Assembly (NCBI GenBank): GCA_947632025.1
Contig: CANRNN010000009.1
Location: forward strand, 62,001-126,000
Source: an uncultured Clostridia bacterium
Lineage (GTDB): Bacteria > Bacillota > Clostridia > Oscillospirales > Ruminococcaceae
Direction of reading: 5' to 3'
DNA: 64,000 nucleotides
The notes under the pieces are model-generated. The model saw only the letters and a program-made list of their open reading frames with translations, did not search any database and had not been told where the DNA came from. The position numbers and the translations under genes were made by a program. Within the stretch, counting starts at the first letter, position 1; the number at the start of each line of letters is the position of its first letter. Positions 1 to 8,240 of the stretch are shown here, one piece after another.

Positions 1-130
1 GATTTTGCCCGACCACGAGAGCATTGGGGTTTCTCAGCATATTGTCTGACGCTATGCGGTTTATCGGAACTCCGAACCGCCGTGATATCTCCGTGAGCGT
101 ATCGCCCGCCTCAACAGTATAGATGTACAA
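1..130 (-). CDS. LysM-domain protein (5' end only)
   Basis: Partial gene running off the left edge; only about 43 N-terminal residues are visible. They form one LysM peptidoglycan-binding motif beginning right after the start (YTVEAGDTLTEISRRFGV, ending in NALVVGQN). The start is taken as TTG at 130, preceded by AAGGAGGG that overlaps the stop of the upstream amidase-domain gene, so the two are translationally close. In Clostridia an N-terminal LysM like this is common in spore-cortex or cell-wall hydrolases (for example LysM plus glycosyl hydrolase 18), but the catalytic part lies outside the window, so the enzyme type is not known. Confidence 0.75.
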   Translation of the reverse strand, partial: MYIYTVEAGDTLTEISRRFGVPINRIASDNMLRNPNALVVGQN

Positions 131-142
131 TTCTGTCCCTCC

Positions 143-649
143 TTAAAAATCGGTGTTTTTTCTTGCTCCGATAATGTGGAATCCGACCGCGTCAGCGTAA
201 TTGTACGTTGAAAGGCGGCGGTTTCTGGCGTTGATGGAATGTGCGCAGACGAAGATCTGGCGCGGGTCCGGACCGAAGATCTCAGATATGAAAAGCGTGT
301 GATAGAATCTTCCGGCAGGATTTACAAGCTGGATAACATCGCCGCGCCGCAGCTCGGAATACGGGGCTTCTTCGCCGTAAACTCCCGTGCCGAGGTTGTT
401 TATCAGAAATTCACGGAAGAAATTCACGCCTGTCCAAGCGGGAGCGCGGTTGTTGGAGTTTATGTAATACCAGCCCGTTTCGGGAGTGTAGTTCATCACT
501 CCGCAGCCCGCGTAAAGACATTGTGAAACATAGTTCGTGCAGTCGCCGCCGATATCCTGAAAATCATAGAATCGCGGATTCCTCGCGAACGCCCAGTTCA
601 GGGCATAACGAACAGCTGCACGACGGTCGTATTCGGTTTCGATAAGCAT
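143..649 (-). CDS. Putative amidase-domain protein (Amidase_6 type)
   Basis: 168-residue protein. The GGDCTNYVSQCLYAG segment (around residue 34) carries the Cys that is catalytic in this NlpC/P60-like amidase family, and a later SRGD-like turn (ELRRGDVIQL) and a conserved His (FYHTLFIS) complete the pattern. These domains are associated with cell-wall peptide hydrolysis. Start chosen at ATG 649 because AAAGGAGG sits just upstream; a longer in-frame reading from 721 has no such site and would run over a terminator. No signal peptide is seen, so export is unclear. It lies directly upstream of the LysM gene, fitting a wall or spore-envelope role (inference). Confidence 0.75.
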   Translation of the reverse strand: MLIETEYDRRAAVRYALNWAFARNPRFYDFQDIGGDCTNYVSQCLYAGCGVMNYTPETGWYYINSNNRAPAWTGVNFFREFLINNLGTGVYGEEAPYSELRRGDVIQLVNPAGRFYHTLFISEIFGPDPRQIFVCAHSINARNRRLSTYNYADAVGFHIIGARKNTDF

Positions 650-701
650 AATAAAACCTCCTTTGGAGCAGTATATGCCGAAAGGGGGAATTTGGTCAAA
701 G

Positions 702-732
702 AAAAACCCCGTATTTATCACGGGGCTTTTTT
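702..732 (-). terminator. Rho-independent terminator
   Basis: A CCCCGT/ACGGGG hairpin flanked by A-runs on the left and T-runs on the right. On the minus strand it follows the DUF4363 gene directly and ends in a U-tract; it could also work on the other strand. Confidence 0.75.
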
Positions 733-1103
733 CAGAGTATTTTCCACAGCGACGGAGTCTGCATTTCCTTAAACAGCCGTATCTGAGCCTGCGCCCTGTC
801 GCAGGACGCGTAAAGTTCGTCGTCCTCGTCCTGTGCGAACGAAACTATTTCCGCTATCGACGAGGTTATTTCCAGTGCCGAGCCAGTGTCCGATATCAAG
901 ACCGTAAAATCCGTGAAATCGTCCCACATTTCCTGAAGCTCACGCGCCTGCTCGTCACATTTTTCACCGTTCGAGTAAAGCGTTTCCACCTCGTGTATCT
1001 TATCGGAAATTTCGGTCGTGACCTTCGACACATACAGCGCCGCCGCCGTGCTTACCGCCGTCAATATTACAAGTATTACGGCGCTTATGATTATACGCTT
1101 CAT
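732..1103 (-). CDS. DUF4363 family membrane-anchored protein
   Basis: 123 residues: one N-terminal transmembrane helix (about residues 4-26) followed by an acidic helical outer domain rich in Glu and Asp. It matches the DUF4363 pattern, a family normally encoded next to DUF421 genes. Here it overlaps the DUF421 gene by 4 bp (ATGA arrangement), so the two are co-translated and probably form a complex. Function is unknown; in spore formers the pair is often linked to the envelope, which is background and not shown here. Confidence 0.75.
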   Translation of the reverse strand: MKRIIISAVILVILTAVSTAAALYVSKVTTEISDKIHEVETLYSNGEKCDEQARELQEMWDDFTDFTVLISDTGSALEITSSIAEIVSFAQDEDDELYASCDRAQAQIRLFKEMQTPSLWKIL

Positions 1104-1777
1104 TTAGCGTCCTCTTTTCGTATGATAGTGTAGTTTCCGCCGTTATCCGCGGTCATAAGAAACACCTGCTTTTCGGAAACGTTATTTTCCCGAAGAATTT
1201 TACTGAGCCATTTCTGCCCCAGCTCCAGCAGCCTCAGCTGATTCGGGTCGGCTATCCCGTCGCGGATTATCACCGAAGGCGGATCTTTTGTTGAGCCGCC
1301 CGCATTTACGTCCGCTTTTTCGGCGGGCTGATAGTCTTTTTTCTGGAGGAAGCTTATTTTGCCGGTGGTTTCGACGATAGCGTAGTGTACTTCGGTTATA
1401 TCGAAGATGCCTTGACCGCGCATAGCTTCAAAAAGGTCGTCGACAGTATAGCGCAGCCGCTTCATTTCTTTCTGAAGGATCTCGCCGTCGGATACGATTA
1501 TTCTCGGAGAGCCTATCATAAGCTTGCGGAATCTCGCGGATTTCAGCATTACTCCCGACAAGATAACGTCAAGACACACCAGCGTCAGTATCGGCACTAT
1601 CCCCATGACCATCGGCACTCCGCTTTCCTCAACAGGAAGCGACGCAATGTTTGAAATAAGGATAGTCACGACCAGCTCCGACGGCTGAAGCTCGCCCAGC
1701 TGACGCTTTCCCATAAGACGAAGCGAAAAGGTTATAACAACATACAGAATAACCGCACGAATAAGCACAATAGCCAT
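1100..1777 (-). CDS. DUF421 (YetF-type) membrane protein
   Basis: 225 residues with three N-terminal transmembrane segments (roughly 3-20, 38-50 and 57-78), the family signature RLMGKRQLGELQPSELVVT, and a cytoplasmic C-terminal domain containing DGEIL and the LRENN region. This is the domain order of Bacillus YetF/YkjA-type DUF421 proteins. Start ATG at 1777 follows AAGGAGTGA. First gene of a two-gene operon with the DUF4363 gene. Molecular function is not established for the family. Confidence 0.85.
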   Translation of the reverse strand: MAIVLIRAVILYVVITFSLRLMGKRQLGELQPSELVVTILISNIASLPVEESGVPMVMGIVPILTLVCLDVILSGVMLKSARFRKLMIGSPRIIVSDGEILQKEMKRLRYTVDDLFEAMRGQGIFDITEVHYAIVETTGKISFLQKKDYQPAEKADVNAGGSTKDPPSVIIRDGIADPNQLRLLELGQKWLSKILRENNVSEKQVFLMTADNGGNYTIIRKEDAK

Positions 1778-1834
1778 AAAATCACTCCTTTTTGTTATTG
1801 TCGCCCTGTTTTTGCGAAATATTCCTTTCCCGCC

Positions 1835-1864
1835 TTGACAATTTCGGCAATGTTGTGCTATAAT
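1835..1864 (+). promoter_or_regulatory. SigA-type promoter
   Basis: TTGACA, an 18-base spacer ending in TTGTGC, then TATAAT. It points into the gene at 1920. Confidence 0.75.
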
Positions 1865-1867
1865 AAA

Positions 1868-1918
1868 GGTTAGGGATTAGAGGTTAGAGGTAAGAAGTAA
1901 GAGATAAGGTGGTGAGAG
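1868..1918 (+). repeat. Purine-rich heptamer-like tandem repeat in a leader
   Basis: Directly behind the promoter the leader consists of degenerate 7-base units of the type GGTTAGA, GGTAAGA, AGTAAGA, GATAAGG. The last unit supplies the ribosome binding site (AAGGTGGTGAG) of the gene at 1920. Confidence 0.5.
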
Positions 1919-1919
1919 A

Positions 1920-2711
1920 ATGGTTGTGGGAGTTTCAACGGCATCGCTGTATCCGCTTCACGCGGAGGACGCTCTCGCGGAACTGGCGTCGCTCGGCGTG
2001 AAAAACGCAGAGATATTCGCAAACGCCACCGTCGAGGCACAGGAGCCCATTGTTTCTCAAATGTTGAAAATACGCGACGAAAACGGAATGAAAATAACGT
2101 CGTTCCACCCGTTTTCGTCGCCGATGGAAAGCGTGTTCCTGTTCTCGACTTACGACAGGCGTGTCGAGGAAATGATGGAGCTTTATCGGGGCTTTTTCGG
2201 AAGTATGAACCGTCTGGGAGCAAAGATATTTGTCCTGCACGGGGCAATTTTAAGCAGCAAATGTCCGGAGGAGCATTACCTGCGGCAGTTCGGTATGCTC
2301 GCCCGCGTCGGGCGCGAATACGGAATAACCGTCGCTCAGGAAAACGTTTCATATTGTATGTCGGGGGATCTCGAATTCCTCAAGAAAATGAAGCGCGAGT
2401 TGGGCGACCTTGCAAGGTTCGTTCTTGACCTGAAACAGGCAAGAAGAAGCCACGCCGACCCGTTCGATTATATAAGGGAGCTGGGCGGGTCAATAGCGCA
2501 CTGCCACCTTTCGGACGCTGATGCCGACCGCGATTGCCTGCCTATAGGAAACGGGAATTTTGATTTCCGCGAGCTTATCAGACGGCTTGCTTCAACAGGA
2601 TTCGACGGAGCGCTTATAGTCGAGCTTTACCGCTCGAATTACGGTGAGTTCAGTGAGCTTAAAAAATCGGCTGAGATACTCGAAGAAATAGTTCAAGACA
2701 CTAAAGCGTAA
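1920..2711 (+). CDS. TIM-barrel sugar phosphate isomerase/epimerase-like protein
   Basis: 263-residue protein of the xylose isomerase-like TIM barrel (AP endonuclease 2) superfamily. Visible features are the N-terminal strand GVSTASLYP, the VLHGA strand, the metal-ligand-like QENV segment, VLDLKQA, the HCHLSD motif (around 195-200) and the final VELYR strand. Members isomerise or epimerise sugars or inositol derivatives with a divalent metal; the substrate cannot be told from sequence. ATG at 1920 follows AAGGTGGTGAGAGA. Monocistronic from its own promoter; aroF-type DAHP synthase follows with a separate promoter. Confidence 0.8.
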   Translation: MVVGVSTASLYPLHAEDALAELASLGVKNAEIFANATVEAQEPIVSQMLKIRDENGMKITSFHPFSSPMESVFLFSTYDRRVEEMMELYRGFFGSMNRLGAKIFVLHGAILSSKCPEEHYLRQFGMLARVGREYGITVAQENVSYCMSGDLEFLKKMKRELGDLARFVLDLKQARRSHADPFDYIRELGGSIAHCHLSDADADRDCLPIGNGNFDFRELIRRLASTGFDGALIVELYRSNYGEFSELKKSAEILEEIVQDTKA

Positions 2712-2730
2712 AATTTTTTCTTAAACCCTC

Positions 2731-2759
2731 TTGAAATTTACAATAAACGGTGTTATAAT
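2731..2759 (+). promoter_or_regulatory. SigA-type promoter for DAHP synthase
   Basis: TTGAAA, 17-base spacer ending GGTGT, TATAAT. It lies 45 bases before the ATG at 2805. Confidence 0.75.
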
Positions 2760-2804
2760 ATAAAGGAATACTTTCTATTTATTTTTATTTAAGGAGAGAT
2801 TAAA

Positions 2805-3833
2805 ATGTCAATGACGTTCAACAGAAAACTTCCTATACCGAAGGAAGTAAAGGAAATGTACCCCATTTCCGAGGAGATAAAAACCGTAAAAGCAGCACGC
2901 GATAAGGAGATAGCGGACGTTTTTATGGGGAATTCCGATAAATTCCTGCTTATAATCGGTCCATGCTCGGCGGACAGCGAGGAGCCGGTTATGGATTACG
3001 TTCACCGTCTGGCAAGAGTACAGGAGCAGGTCAAGGATAAAATACTCATTATCCCCCGTGTCTATACCGGAAAGCCCCGCACCAACGGTATGGGCTATAA
3101 GGGAATGCTGCACCAGCCCGACCCCACAAAGGGCGAGGATATGTTGGAGGGCATAATCAAAATACGCGAGCTGCACTCGAAGGTCATAGCGGAAACCCAC
3201 CTCACGACCGCCGACGAAATGCTTTACCCCGAAAATTATCGCTATCTGAGCGATATATTGTCGTATGTGGCAGTCGGGGCGCGCTCGGTGGAGGATCAGC
3301 ATCACCGACTTGTCGCAAGCGGAATGGAATGTCCCGTCGGTATGAAAAATCCGACTTCGGGAACTCTTTCGGTAATGTTCAATTCCATTCAGGCGGCGCA
3401 GGCAAGTCATACGTTCATCTACCGCGGCTGGGAGGTTGTGTCTGACGGAAATCCGCTGGCTCACGCTATCCTGCGCGGCGCACAGAACAAGCACGGTCAG
3501 ACACTGCCGAATTATCACTATGAGGATCTAAAGCTCTGTTACGACCTGTATATGGAAAAGGGCTTGAAATACCCCTCTATTATAGTGGACACGAACCACT
3601 CGAATTCGGGAAAGAAATATCTGGAGCAGATACGCATTTCCAACGAGATACTCCACTCTATGCGCCACTCGGAAGAGATACGCGGGATAGTCAAGGGACT
3701 TATGATTGAGTCTTATATCGAGGACGGCAGCCAGAAGATCGAGGAGGGCGTTTACGGAAAGTCGATTACCGACCCGTGCCTTGGCTGGGACAAGACCGAA
3801 AAGCTCATTCTCGGCATTGCAAGCCAGCTTTAA
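2805..3833 (+). CDS. aroF: 3-deoxy-7-phosphoheptulonate synthase (class I)
   Basis: 342 residues, full length for an AroF/AroG/AroH-type DAHP synthase, which condenses phosphoenolpyruvate and erythrose 4-phosphate in the first step of the shikimate pathway. Key motifs: IIGPCSADSEEP (about 49-60), the PEP-binding KPRTNGMGYKG, EDQHHRLVASG, NPTSGTL and the metal-site DTNHSNSGKK. GGAGAGATTAAA precedes the ATG. The symbol denotes the reaction; which aromatic amino acid inhibits it cannot be read here. A tyrosine-type T-box lies directly downstream, which may connect aromatic supply with tyrosyl-tRNA synthetase in this neighbourhood. Confidence 0.93.
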   Translation: MSMTFNRKLPIPKEVKEMYPISEEIKTVKAARDKEIADVFMGNSDKFLLIIGPCSADSEEPVMDYVHRLARVQEQVKDKILIIPRVYTGKPRTNGMGYKGMLHQPDPTKGEDMLEGIIKIRELHSKVIAETHLTTADEMLYPENYRYLSDILSYVAVGARSVEDQHHRLVASGMECPVGMKNPTSGTLSVMFNSIQAAQASHTFIYRGWEVVSDGNPLAHAILRGAQNKHGQTLPNYHYEDLKLCYDLYMEKGLKYPSIIVDTNHSNSGKKYLEQIRISNEILHSMRHSEEIRGIVKGLMIESYIEDGSQKIEEGVYGKSITDPCLGWDKTEKLILGIASQL

Positions 3834-3849
3834 AATAACAGAATAATAA

Positions 3850-4095
3850 AAGCGTTGATGAGAAATCAGTAGTTTGCGGAAACTTCTTTCAGAGAGCCGT
3901 TGGCGGGTGTGAAACGGCAGAAGTCTGCAGGCGAATTACCTCTCGGAGTGGTTTTGCGAACGGAATTTATGTTCTCAATAGCAGGCACGGGAAAGCCCGT
4001 TACAGCTTTCAAAGGCGGCGAGTTTCGCCGTAAACTGAGGTGGTACCGCGATAATTCGCCCTCTATGATCACGTTCATAGAGGGCTTTATTATTG
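3850..4095 (+). promoter_or_regulatory. T-box riboswitch leader (probably tRNA-Tyr)
   Basis: The leader contains the conserved T-box TGAGGTGGTACCGCG (4036-4050), whose UGG pairs with the uncharged tRNA CCA end. Stem I marks are AGTA (3868-3871), AGAGAG (3891-3896) and the apical GGTGTGAAACGGC, then the 3' specifier side GCGAATTACC. A UAC tyrosine codon is present at 3937-3939, fitting the downstream tyrS. An overlapping UUA (Leu) cannot be excluded without folding. A terminator (4058-4094) competes with the antiterminator. A weak promoter (TTGCAA at 3817) could start the RNA near 3850. Confidence 0.92.
4058..4094 (+). terminator. T-box-controlled terminator
   Basis: Perfect 11-bp stem GCCCTCTATGA/TCATAGAGGGC with a 6-base loop, followed by TTTATTATT. 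Part of the riboswitch: it forms when the tRNA is charged. Confidence 0.92.
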
Positions 4096-4175
4096 AGAGG
4101 GGGAGTTATCCGTGAGATGTAATTATCTCATCGGCTATGTAAAATTCTCACTTTAATAATTAAAGGAGGATTTAC

Positions 4176-4637
4176 TTGACTAGACTTGCAAAAAAGGACG
4201 ACCGTGAAGAGCTTACAGCGCTGTTTACAGAGCTTCACAGGCATCATGTTGAGATAAAGCCCGAAACGTTCAGAATGCCCGAAAACGAATGGTTTTCGCA
4301 GCGCATTTCGGAAATCCTTGATGATGACAAACTTAAAGTTTTCGTTCATGATAACGGCTGCGGCATAGACGCTTACGCGGTCGTGAAAATAATAGATATA
4401 ATAACCGAGGAGAAATTTCCGAGGAAGGTTTGCTATATTGACTGCTTTGCGGTAGCTGAAAACTGCCGCAGAAAAGGCATAGGCACAGAGCTTTTCAGCG
4501 CCGTAAAAAAATACGGAGCTGAAAACGGCTGCACAAGCATTCAGCTGGGAGTTTCGGCGTGTAATCGCGGCGCGGTCGCATTTTATGAAAAACAGGGTCT
4601 TTCGCCGAGGACAATACAAATGGAGCTTCGGCTTTAA
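4176..4637 (+). CDS. GNAT family N-acetyltransferase
   Basis: 153 residues with the GNAT fold: [20 protein letters not shown] carries the acetyl-CoA pyrophosphate-binding RRKGIG loop (about 88-94), followed by the C-terminal [10 protein letters not shown] signature. Start is TTG at 4176, chosen because AAAGGAGGA lies 5 bases upstream. The acceptor substrate is unknown. It is the first gene behind the T-box, 62 bases before tyrS, so uncharged tRNA (probably Tyr) should raise its expression. That placement hints at a role linked to tyrosine or aminoacyl metabolism, for example detoxifying an aminoacyl analogue (inference). Confidence 0.85.
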   Translation: MTRLAKKDDREELTALFTELHRHHVEIKPETFRMPENEWFSQRISEILDDDKLKVFVHDNGCGIDAYAVVKIIDIITEEKFPRKVCYIDCFAVAENCRRKGIGTELFSAVKKYGAENGCTSIQLGVSACNRGAVAFYEKQGLSPRTIQMELRL

Positions 4638-4652
4638 ATAACAATAATACTT

Positions 4653-4675
4653 CGTTTTGTCAAAAGAACAAAACG
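4653..4675 (+). other. Inverted repeat before tyrS
   Basis: CGTTTTGT, a 7-base spacer, ACAAAACG, in the GNAT-tyrS gap. It has no long U-tract, so it is at most a weak terminator or an mRNA-processing hairpin. Confidence 0.4.
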
Positions 4676-4699
4676 TTTGAGATTCAGGAGGAAATAAAA

Positions 4700-5905
4700 A
4701 TGGAATTATATGACGAGCTTACGGCGCGCGGACTTATCGCGCAGGTAACTGACGAAAACGAGATCCGCAAGATGATAAACGCGGGCAAGGCAACGTTTTA
4801 TATCGGCTTCGACCCGACAGCCGATTCGCTGCACGTCGGGCATTTTATGGCTCTGTGCCTTATGAAGCGGCTTCAGATGGCGGGAAATAAGCCTATTGCG
4901 CTCCTCGGCGGCGGCACGGGAATGATAGGCGACCCGTCGGGAAAATCCGATATGCGGAAAATGCTCACAAAAGAGGACATCGACCACAACATCGCCTGCT
5001 TTAAGAAGCAGATGAGCCGTTTTATCGACTTCTCGGACGACAAGGCGATAATGGTAAACAATGCGGACTGGCTGATGAAGCTGAATTATATCGACGTTCT
5101 GCGCGAGGTGGGAGCGTGCTTTTCGGTAAATAAAATGCTGACATTCGAGTGCTATAAGCAGCGCATGGAGCGGGGGCTTACGTTCCTTGAGTTCAACTAT
5201 ATGATAATGCAGAGCTACGATTTTTATATGCTCTATCAAAAATACGGCTGCAATATGCAGTTCGGCGGCGACGACCAGTGGGCGAATATGCTCGGCGGCA
5301 CGGAGCTTATAAGAAAGAAACTCGGCAAGGACGCTCACGCTATGACGATAACCCTGCTGCTGAATTCCGAGGGCAAAAAAATGGGCAAGACCGAAAAAGG
5401 CGCGGTATGGCTCGACCCCGATAAAACTTCGCCGTATGAGTTTTTCCAGTACTGGAGAAACGTGGCGGACGCGGACGTTATAAAGTGCCTGTATATGCTG
5501 ACTTTCCTGCCTATCGAGCAGATAAAGGAAATGGAAAAGTGGGAGAGCGCACAGCTGAACAAGGCTAAGGAAACCTTAGCGTTCGAGCTTACAAAACTTG
5601 TACACGGCGAGGACGAAGCGAAAAAGGCTCTCGACGGCGCAAAATCGCTTTTCGGCGGTGCGGGGAACACCGACAATATGCCCACCTGCGCGGTCGAAAC
5701 CGTCAACGGCAAGATAGGGATTCTCGACCTGCTTGTGACGGCGAAACTTGCTCCGTCAAAGCGCGAGGCGAGAAATCTTGTCGCGGGCAAGGGTATTGCC
5801 GTTGACGACGTGGTAATCGAGGACGCTGCCGCTCAAATAGGAATAGGCGAACAGATAATTCTCCGCAAGGGCAAAAAGGTGTTTGTAAAGATAACTAAGG
5901 CTTAA
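4700..5905 (+). CDS. tyrS: Tyrosyl-tRNA synthetase
   Basis: 401 residues, a normal bacterial TyrRS. It charges tRNA-Tyr with tyrosine using ATP. The class I signature appears as LHVGHF (about 37-42), the tyrosine pocket as [22 protein letters not shown] (described in part: [11 protein letters not shown]), and the KMSKS loop as KKMGKTE (about 229-235). The C-terminal 60 residues form an S4 RNA-binding domain ([17 protein letters not shown]). AGGAGGAAATAAAA precedes the ATG. It lies in a T-box-led operon after the GNAT gene and 23 bases before an HD-GYP gene. Confidence 0.96.
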   Translation: MELYDELTARGLIAQVTDENEIRKMINAGKATFYIGFDPTADSLHVGHFMALCLMKRLQMAGNKPIALLGGGTGMIGDPSGKSDMRKMLTKEDIDHNIACFKKQMSRFIDFSDDKAIMVNNADWLMKLNYIDVLREVGACFSVNKMLTFECYKQRMERGLTFLEFNYMIMQSYDFYMLYQKYGCNMQFGGDDQWANMLGGTELIRKKLGKDAHAMTITLLLNSEGKKMGKTEKGAVWLDPDKTSPYEFFQYWRNVADADVIKCLYMLTFLPIEQIKEMEKWESAQLNKAKETLAFELTKLVHGEDEAKKALDGAKSLFGGAGNTDNMPTCAVETVNGKIGILDLLVTAKLAPSKREARNLVAGKGIAVDDVVIEDAAAQIGIGEQIILRKGKKVFVKITKA

Positions 5906-5928
5906 TCGAGGAGAACAAGGAGGACGCT

Positions 5929-7176
5929 TTGAAGCTTGATTTAACCGACTTGCTGTGTGCGCTGTCGACTGCGCTTGATTCCGTAGAGATAGAGCTTCTG
6001 GGACTGGATACGGGTCACGGTCGGCGTGTGGCGTGCCTTGCGTATCTTATGGGAAAGGGCGCGGGCTGTGGCGAAGAGGAACTGCGCGATTTCGCGGGGT
6101 GCTGCATTTTGCACGACAACGCCCTGACCGAATTTATTCACGAGGAACTTGAAAGATCCGCAGATTTCGCCGCCGCAGTTAAGAATTTTGTAAGCAATGA
6201 AAATAACGCCGATTTCGGGGAGTACAAGTCCGTAAATTCCCGTCACAGCGTTATCGGCGAGAAAAATATCAGAATGATGCCGTTTAAGACCGACGTTTCG
6301 GGAATAATCCTTTACCACCACGAAAACGCCGACGGCACGGGCGATATGGGGAAAACTTCGGCAGAAACGCCGCTGAAGTCCCAGATATTGCGGCTCGCGG
6401 ACGACGTAGATATGACCTCTCATTTCAACAAGATGGACGAGAGCGATTTTGAAAATGTACGCGAGAGGGTAAAGGCGCGTTCGGGGACGCTGTTCTCGAA
6501 AGAAGCCGTGGAACTTTTCCTTGATAACGTTACATTCAATGATATTCTGGAGATACGTCAAAAATCGCCGAAAACGTTTCTGCGGGAGCGGCTTCCCGAA
6601 AAATTCACGGAGTATTCCGAAAACGAGATACGCGGTATAGCGGAGCTTTTCGCACAGATAGTCGACTATAAGTCGGAGTTTACGGAGCGTCATTCTATGG
6701 GCGTCGCGAGAATTGCCGAGCGTATGGCTAGAAGATTCAGATTCGACGACGAAAAGCGTGTACGGTTTTACCTTGCGGGTGCACTTCACGATATAGGAAA
6801 GCTCACCACTCCGAACGTCATTCTTGAAAAGCCCGATAAGCTGACGGCTGAGGAATTTTCACAAATGAAACAGCACGCTGCCGCAACGCGTGAGATTTTG
6901 TCCGAGATAAAAGGCATTCCCGACATAATCGAATGGGCTTCAAATCATCACGAAAAACTAAACGGCAAAGGTTATCCGAACGGACTTGACGCAAACAAGC
7001 TCGGTTTTGAGGAGCGGCTTATGGCTTGCGTTGACATCTATCAGGCGCTTACCGAGCCGCGCCCGTATAAAGCGGGAATGTCCCGCGCAAAGGCTGTTTC
7101 CATAATGCGGGAAATGGCGGATAAGGGTGAGCTTGACGGGAATATAGTAAGCGAGTTTGAAAAGGAATTTGTATAA
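5929..7176 (+). CDS. Tandem HD / HD-GYP domain protein
   Basis: 415 residues. The C-terminal half is an HD-GYP domain with HDIGK (286-290) and HHEKLNGKGYPNG (around 345-357), which hydrolyses cyclic-di-GMP in characterised relatives. The N-terminal half looks like a second, diverged HD domain (ILHDN near residue 61, HHENADGTG near 126). No sensor or membrane domain is visible, so it is probably cytosolic. Start TTG at 5929 follows AAGGAGGACGC. It is 23 bases downstream of tyrS and probably shares the T-box transcript, which would tie a nucleotide-signalling hydrolase to tRNA charging (inference). A terminator closes the unit. Confidence 0.82.
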   Translation: MKLDLTDLLCALSTALDSVEIELLGLDTGHGRRVACLAYLMGKGAGCGEEELRDFAGCCILHDNALTEFIHEELERSADFAAAVKNFVSNENNADFGEYKSVNSRHSVIGEKNIRMMPFKTDVSGIILYHHENADGTGDMGKTSAETPLKSQILRLADDVDMTSHFNKMDESDFENVRERVKARSGTLFSKEAVELFLDNVTFNDILEIRQKSPKTFLRERLPEKFTEYSENEIRGIAELFAQIVDYKSEFTERHSMGVARIAERMARRFRFDDEKRVRFYLAGALHDIGKLTTPNVILEKPDKLTAEEFSQMKQHAAATREILSEIKGIPDIIEWASNHHEKLNGKGYPNGLDANKLGFEERLMACVDIYQALTEPRPYKAGMSRAKAVSIMREMADKGELDGNIVSEFEKEFV

Positions 7177-7185
7177 TTACATAAT

Positions 7186-7219
7186 AAAAACGGCTGCTTT
7201 CGGCAGCCGTTAATTTTTT
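7186..7219. terminator. Bidirectional terminator between convergent genes
   Basis: CGGCTGC/GCAGCCG stem with A-run before and TTAATTTTTTG after, between the HD-GYP gene (+) and thrH-like gene (-). Confidence 0.8.
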
Positions 7220-7222
7220 GTT

Positions 7223-7828
7223 TTACTTTGCAAGACATTCTTTCAGGAATTTCATAAGGTCGGAATATTCCTCGAAAGCGGGAAGCTCCGGATAGTCGGA
7301 CTTTATTTTCTCGGTCGAGCGGAACAGGAAACCGTACTTCGACGCTTGTATCATTCCCAGATCGTTGAACGAGTCGCCGCCCGCGATTGTTTCAAATCCC
7401 ATTGACTGGAGTGCCTTTACGGTCGTAAGCTTGGACTTTTCACAGCGCATTTTATAGCCTGTGATCTCGCCGTTCGGATCGACTTCAAGCGTGTTGCAGA
7501 AAATGGTCGGCATACCGAGCTTTTTCATAAGCGGTGCTGCGAACTGCGTGAACGTGTCGCTTATGATAATGACCTGCGAAAGAGATCTCAGCTCGTCAAG
7601 GAATTCCTTTGCGCCGTCCATGGGGTCTATCTTCTCGATGGTCTGCTGTATCTCACGAAGTCCCAGCCCGTGTTCCTTAAGTATACCGAGCCGCCATTTC
7701 ATCAGCTTGTCATAATCCGGCTCGTCACGGGTCGTTCTGCGAAGCTCCGGTATACCGCTCGCTTCGGAAAATGCTATCCATATTTCGGGAACAAGAACGC
7801 CTTCAAGGTCAAGACAGGTAACGTACAT
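7223..7828 (-). CDS. thrH: Phosphoserine phosphatase / homoserine phosphotransferase (ThrH-type)
   Basis: 201-residue HAD-superfamily phosphatase. Motif I is LDLEGVLVPE (the Pseudomonas ThrH form of DxDGT), motif II is IIISDTF, motif III the Lys of KSKLT and motif IV GGDSFNDLGM. The ThrH-like N-terminal LEGVLVPEIW separates it from ordinary SerB. Characterised ThrH removes phosphate from phosphoserine and can transfer it to homoserine, linking serine and threonine synthesis. Start set at ATG 7828, where AAAGGAG is 8 bases upstream; a start 7 codons earlier would place that site inside the gene. Monocistronic. Confidence 0.85.
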   Translation of the reverse strand: MYVTCLDLEGVLVPEIWIAFSEASGIPELRRTTRDEPDYDKLMKWRLGILKEHGLGLREIQQTIEKIDPMDGAKEFLDELRSLSQVIIISDTFTQFAAPLMKKLGMPTIFCNTLEVDPNGEITGYKMRCEKSKLTTVKALQSMGFETIAGGDSFNDLGMIQASKYGFLFRSTEKIKSDYPELPAFEEYSDLMKFLKECLAK

Positions 7829-7867
7829 AAAAAAATCTCCTTTTTTCAAAATAAATTATACCATAAT

Positions 7868-7896
7868 ATTATACCATATTCCGTATCTTTTTTCAA
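7868..7896 (-). promoter_or_regulatory. SigA-type promoter for thrH-like gene
   Basis: Minus-strand TTGAAA, 17-base spacer ending ATGG, TATAAT. Confidence 0.7.
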
Positions 7897-7950
7897 GTAG
7901 CTTTTTTATTTTTTTACTGCCGTCACGGGTCGGCTATATTAAAAATGTAA

Positions 7951-7979
7951 TTGACAAGAGGAAATAATTGTGTTATAAT
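7951..7979 (+). promoter_or_regulatory. SigA-type promoter for the DUF1858-trmK-Nif3-rqcH-valS run
   Basis: TTGACA, 17-base spacer ending TTGTGT, TATAAT, 60 bases before the ATG at 8039. Confidence 0.8.
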
Positions 7980-8038
7980 ATAAATGTAGTATGCGTGGAA
8001 AACTATAAACAGTACACGCAAGGAAAGGAAGTTATAAT

Positions 8039-8239
8039 ATGAAGGTCACAAAGGATACTATAATAGGCGATATTCTTGATTTTAATGCGGAAGCTGCCGC
8101 TCCCATCTTCTTTGAAATGGGAATGCACTGCTTGGGCTGCCCGTCGTCACGCGGCGAGAGCGTCGGTCAGGCTTGCGAGGTACACGGAGTCGACGCCAAT
8201 GAAATAGTCGATTCTCTGAACGCTGCTCTCGGAGAGTAA
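8039..8239 (+). CDS. DUF1858 domain protein (redox disulfide type)
   Basis: 66 residues, full length for the family. It starts MKVTKDTIIGDIL and carries the CLGCPSS motif (Cys 31 and 34), the CxxC of the 'hybrid-cluster-protein-associated redox disulfide' or DUF1858 domain. A role in thiol redox chemistry or metal binding is suggested by the family name but unproven. It leads a tight operon with trmK (1-base gap). AAGGAAGTTATAAT precedes the ATG. Confidence 0.85.
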   Translation: MKVTKDTIIGDILDFNAEAAAPIFFEMGMHCLGCPSSRGESVGQACEVHGVDANEIVDSLNAALGE

Positions 8240-8240
8240 T

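Noticed and set aside
3900-4115. Open frame of 71 codons after DAHP synthase
   Set aside because: It lies wholly inside the T-box leader and includes its conserved T-box and terminator, so it is structured RNA and not a gene.
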